Source of the DNA: Pedobacter sp.
Lineage (GTDB): Bacteria; Bacteroidota; Bacteroidia; Sphingobacteriales; Sphingobacteriaceae
Length of the DNA stretch: 25,702 nt
Reading direction: 5' to 3'
Assembly: GCA_028287885.1 (NCBI GenBank)
Contig: JAQBOT010000482.1
Location: forward strand, 1 to 25,702
Shown here: positions 22,883 to 25,702 of the stretch, one piece after another
Position numbering within the stretch: position 1 is the first letter of the stretch
How the letters are laid out: each line of letters starts with the position of its first letter
Made by a program: the position numbers and the translations under genes
Notes under the pieces: model-generated
What the model saw: only the letters and a program-made list of their open reading frames with translations
What the model was told of the DNA's origin: nothing
Databases searched by the model: none

Positions 22883-25492
22883 TTAACTTGCCACTTCCGG
22901 TGCCAAATTCAGGAACACAAATTTATGGTCAAACATATCTAACTTTATCTTGCTGTCTTTGTTGATCTTTCCAGCAAGGATCTCTTTCGATAGCTCATTT
23001 AAAATTCTCTTCTGAATAACGCGCTTTAAAGGTCTGGCACCAAATTGAGGATCGTAACCAAGCTCGGCAAGCCAGTCTAAAGCCTCTTCAGACGCCTCGA
23101 TCGAGATGCCCATATCCGCTAAAGTATCCTTAACATGTTGGAACTGCAGGCTTACAATATTGCGGAGCTCGCTGCGGTTCAATGGAGTAAACATGATCAA
23201 CTCATCAATACGGTTAAGGAACTCTGGCCTAATCGTTTGTTTCAAAAGTTCGAATAACTCGTTTTTGGTTTTTGCGATTACCAGATCACGGTTTTCATCG
23301 GTAAGATCCTTAAAGTTCTCCTGAATCAGGTGTGATCCAAGGTTGGAAGTCATAATGATGATCGTGTTTTTAAAGTTTACCAGCCTTCCTTTATTATCTG
23401 TCAGTCGACCATCATCCAACACCTGCAATAAAATGTTGAACACATCTGGGTGTGCTTTTTCGATCTCATCAAGAAGAACCACAGAGTATGGCTTTCTGCG
23501 AACTGCTTCAGTTAACTGGCCACCTTCTTCGTAGCCGACGTATCCTGGAGGCGCTCCGATCAACCTGGACACGGCATGCCGCTCCTGGTACTCACTCATA
23601 TCTATTCTGGTCAATGCATTTTCATCATTAAACAGGAATTCGGCAAGTGCCTTAGCCAATTCTGTTTTACCAACACCCGTTGTTCCCAGGAAAATAAACG
23701 AGCCGATTGGTTTACGCTTATCCTGTAAGCCTGCGCGTGAGCGTCTGATTGCATCAGAAATTGCTTCAATCGCTTCATCCTGACCAGCAACGCGTTTATG
23801 AAGCTGATCTTCCAGGTGAAGGAGTTTTTCGCGCTCACTAGAAATCAGTTTAGTAACCGGAATCCCTGTCCAGCGTGCAACAACGCCAGCAATGTCATCA
23901 GCCGTTACTTCTTCTTTCAACATGCGGTGTTCAGATTGCTGACTTTCAAGTTCGGCCTTCCCCTTTTCTACTTTATCCTGCAACTCCTTAATCTTTCCAT
24001 ATCGGATCTCTGCAACCCGGCCGTAATCTCCCGCACGCTCTGCCTGTGTCGCTTCAAGTTTATAATTCTCAATCTGTTCAAGCAGCGTATTCACGCTTTC
24101 CACTTGATCCTTTTCTGCTTTCCATTTCGCTTTTAAATCGTCACGTTCTGCAGAGAGGTTGGCAATCTCTTCCCCAAGCGCTGTAACCTTTTTCTCGTCA
24201 TTTTCTCTCTTAATGGCTTCGCGTTCGATCTCCAGCTGCATGATCTTCCGATCCAGCTCATCCACATTTTCCGGAACGCTGTCCATCTCCAAGCGAAGCT
24301 TAGAAGCAGCTTCGTCCATCAGGTCAATAGCCTTGTCTGGTAAAAAGCGATCTGAAATGTACCGCTGTGAAAGTTCTACGGCAGCAATGATGGCCTCATC
24401 CTTAATCCGAACCTTGTGGTGGGTTTCGTAACGCTCCTTTAGTCCACGTAAAATCGAGATGGCATCTTGTGTATCCGGTTCATCGACATTCACTTTCTGG
24501 AAACGTCTTTCAAGCGCTTTATCTTTTTCAAAGTATTTTTGATATTCATTTAATGTGGTTGCCCCTATAGCGCGAAGCTCTCCTCGAGCTAGGGCTGGTT
24601 TAAGGATGTTTGCGGCATCCATTGCACCTTCACCGCCGCCAGCACCAACCAAGGTATGTATCTCATCAATAAACAGGATGATATCACCTTCACTCTGTGA
24701 AACCTCTTTAATTACGGCTTTTAACCGCTCTTCAAATTCTCCTTTATATTTAGCACCGGCAATAAGGGCACCCATGTCCAGAGAATATACTGTTTTCGAC
24801 TTTAAATTTTCGGGAACATCACCCTTGATGATCCGGAAGGCAATACCTTCTGCAATAGCCGTTTTACCAACGCCAGGTTCACCAATCAGGATTGGATTAT
24901 TTTTTGTCCGCCGGGAGAGGATCTGAATCACACGTCTTATTTCTTCATCTCTTCCAATCACAGGGTCCAGTTTACCCGATTCCGCATATTCATTTAAGTT
25001 TCTTGCGTATTTATTCAGGGCATTGTAAGTTGCTTCTGCATTTTGGTCCGTTACCCGGTTATCGCCTCGTAAAGACTTTATGGCAAGTTTCATGTCCTTC
25101 TCTGTCACACCCTGATCCAGCAGCATTTTGGAAGTACTGTCATTCACTGCAAGTATGCCGAGCAACATATGTTCTACAGAAATAAACTCGTCTTTAAAAT
25201 CCTTTAAATAGGATTGGGCTTTCTGCAAAGCAGAATTTGCTCCAGAACTGAGGTACACATTGCTTCCGCTTACTTTCGGGTACTTGCTGATCTGTGCGTC
25301 CAGAATTTGGTTTAGAAAATTAACATTAACATTCAGTTTCTTGAGTACATAAGAAACGACGTTTTCATCTACATTGAGCAGACCTTTAAGTAGGTGTGCT
25401 GTTTCAATAGCCTGTTGCTGATTGCCTTCGGTTATTGCTGAAGCCTGTTGAACTGCTTCTTGGGCCTTTATAGTAAAGTTGTTCAAGTTCAT
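22883..25492 (-). CDS. clpB: ClpB protein disaggregase (Hsp100)
   Basis: An 869-aa cytoplasmic AAA+ chaperone that, with DnaK/DnaJ, extracts proteins from aggregates. The N-domain (1-145, two Clp-N repeats) is followed by AAA-1 with Walker A GEPGVGKT (204-211) and Walker [11 protein letters not shown]. The coiled-coil M-domain lies at about 400-525. AAA-2 has Walker A GTTGVGKT (about 601-608), the pore loop [13 protein letters not shown] and [16 protein letters not shown]. The D2-small domain [11 protein letters not shown] ends the protein. Length and motifs are those of a complete ClpB, not ClpA or ClpC. No CIRCE element is seen upstream. Minus-strand TTTG, 19 bp, TCCTTTTG in the 25500-25550 region is a weak promoter candidate. 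Confidence 0.98.
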   Translation of the reverse strand: MNLNNFTIKAQEAVQQASAITEGNQQQAIETAHLLKGLLNVDENVVSYVLKKLNVNVNFLNQILDAQISKYPKVSGSNVYLSSGANSALQKAQSYLKDFKDEFISVEHMLLGILAVNDSTSKMLLDQGVTEKDMKLAIKSLRGDNRVTDQNAEATYNALNKYARNLNEYAESGKLDPVIGRDEEIRRVIQILSRRTKNNPILIGEPGVGKTAIAEGIAFRIIKGDVPENLKSKTVYSLDMGALIAGAKYKGEFEERLKAVIKEVSQSEGDIILFIDEIHTLVGAGGGEGAMDAANILKPALARGELRAIGATTLNEYQKYFEKDKALERRFQKVNVDEPDTQDAISILRGLKERYETHHKVRIKDEAIIAAVELSQRYISDRFLPDKAIDLMDEAASKLRLEMDSVPENVDELDRKIMQLEIEREAIKRENDEKKVTALGEEIANLSAERDDLKAKWKAEKDQVESVNTLLEQIENYKLEATQAERAGDYGRVAEIRYGKIKELQDKVEKGKAELESQQSEHRMLKEEVTADDIAGVVARWTGIPVTKLISSEREKLLHLEDQLHKRVAGQDEAIEAISDAIRRSRAGLQDKRKPIGSFIFLGTTGVGKTELAKALAEFLFNDENALTRIDMSEYQERHAVSRLIGAPPGYVGYEEGGQLTEAVRRKPYSVVLLDEIEKAHPDVFNILLQVLDDGRLTDNKGRLVNFKNTIIIMTSNLGSHLIQENFKDLTDENRDLVIAKTKNELFELLKQTIRPEFLNRIDELIMFTPLNRSELRNIVSLQFQHVKDTLADMGISIEASEEALDWLAELGYDPQFGARPLKRVIQKRILNELSKEILAGKINKDSKIKLDMFDHKFVFLNLAPEVAS

Positions 25493-25629
25493 GTTAGGGA
25501 TGGTACAAAAGGAATGCCACCTAAACCTTAAACAAACATCCGGAACTTTTGTCTTTTGTTTTACTTTTCAGCTGACTAAATTGCTGATCAATAGCTATTA
25601 ACCTGTTATTATGTCTTAATGACAAGCAC

Positions 25630-25662
25630 AAAAAAAGACCCTCAATGCATGAAGGTCCTTTT
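25630..25662 (-). terminator. Terminator hairpin for a gene entering from the right
   Basis: GACC-C-TCA (25637-25644) pairs with TGA-A-GGTC around a 5-base loop, and on the minus strand it is followed by TTTTTTT. A minus-strand stop codon at 25685-25687, preceded in frame by codons for LVQAE up to the window edge, would be the end of the gene it serves. That fragment is too short to identify. The rest of 25493-25702 holds no gene. Confidence 0.6.
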
Positions 25663-25702
25663 AGTAACTTGCTAACGCCTAGATCTATTCCGCCTGCACT
25701 AA

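Noticed and set aside
24555..24926. 123-aa open frame antisense to clpB
   Set aside because: It mirrors the conserved AAA-1 codons; the composition (many Ser, Pro and Ile) is that of a shadow frame.
25493..25702. CIRCE-type or other classical heat-shock operator upstream of clpB
   Set aside because: No TTAGCACTC-N9-GAGTGCTAA-like dyad is present; only a weak -33/-7 candidate is visible.
25685..25702. Last five codons (LVQAE) and stop of a minus-strand gene
   Set aside because: The stop plus following terminator make it plausible, but five residues cannot support a gene call.

Overview
The window looks like chromosomal DNA of a member of the Bacteroidota, most likely a Sphingobacteriaceae (Pedobacter-like) bacterium. 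The evidence is a GH97 enzyme, a Nudix-type arabinose regulator of the kind described in Bacteroides, Bacteroidota -7 boxes (TAnnTTTG) in front of several genes, few Shine-Dalgarno sequences, and a YbiT-like ABC-F protein with a degenerate second ATPase site. The sequence is moderately AT-rich and tightly packed. I see no tRNA, rRNA, CRISPR array, insertion sequence or integrase.

Region 1 (1-9410) is an L-arabinose locus. A GH97 glycosidase, cut by the left edge, converges on a minus-strand operon read araR (Nudix regulator) - araB - araD - araA - sodium/sugar symporter. Divergent from araR is a lipoprotein aldose 1-epimerase (galM-type). The plausible flow is release of a sugar such as beta-L-arabinopyranose or alpha-galactose by GH97, anomer interconversion by the mutarotase, uptake by the symporter, then isomerase, kinase and epimerase steps to D-xylulose 5-phosphate. 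A nested dyad lies in front of araB, and a shared AT-rich motif lies in both ara intergenic regions. These are candidate regulator sites.

Region 2 (9402-12760) holds a short tandem repeat, a small acidic disordered protein, a membrane-anchored GH25 lysozyme, a convergent dipeptide (Ala-Glu type) epimerase and a SlyD-like FKBP isomerase with a His-rich tail. Lysozyme plus dipeptide epimerase suggests cell-wall turnover, but they are on opposite strands.

Region 3 (12760-19270) holds the ABC-F protein, a nitroreductase coupled to a small GreA/GreB-like protein, a NodB-type polysaccharide deacetylase lipoprotein and a secreted S9 dipeptidyl peptidase. Strong hairpin terminators separate the convergent pairs.

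Region 4 (19283-25702) is all minus strand: clpB, then an OmpR-type response regulator overlapping its histidine kinase, then a universal-stress-like protein overlapping a bestrophin-family channel. A direct repeat with an 11-bp period sits in front of the last pair and overlaps the kinase stop codon. I consider this two-component/USP-like/bestrophin set, the ABC-F protein and the Gre-like protein the most worthwhile leads. Nothing here is a clear-cut new multi-gene system.
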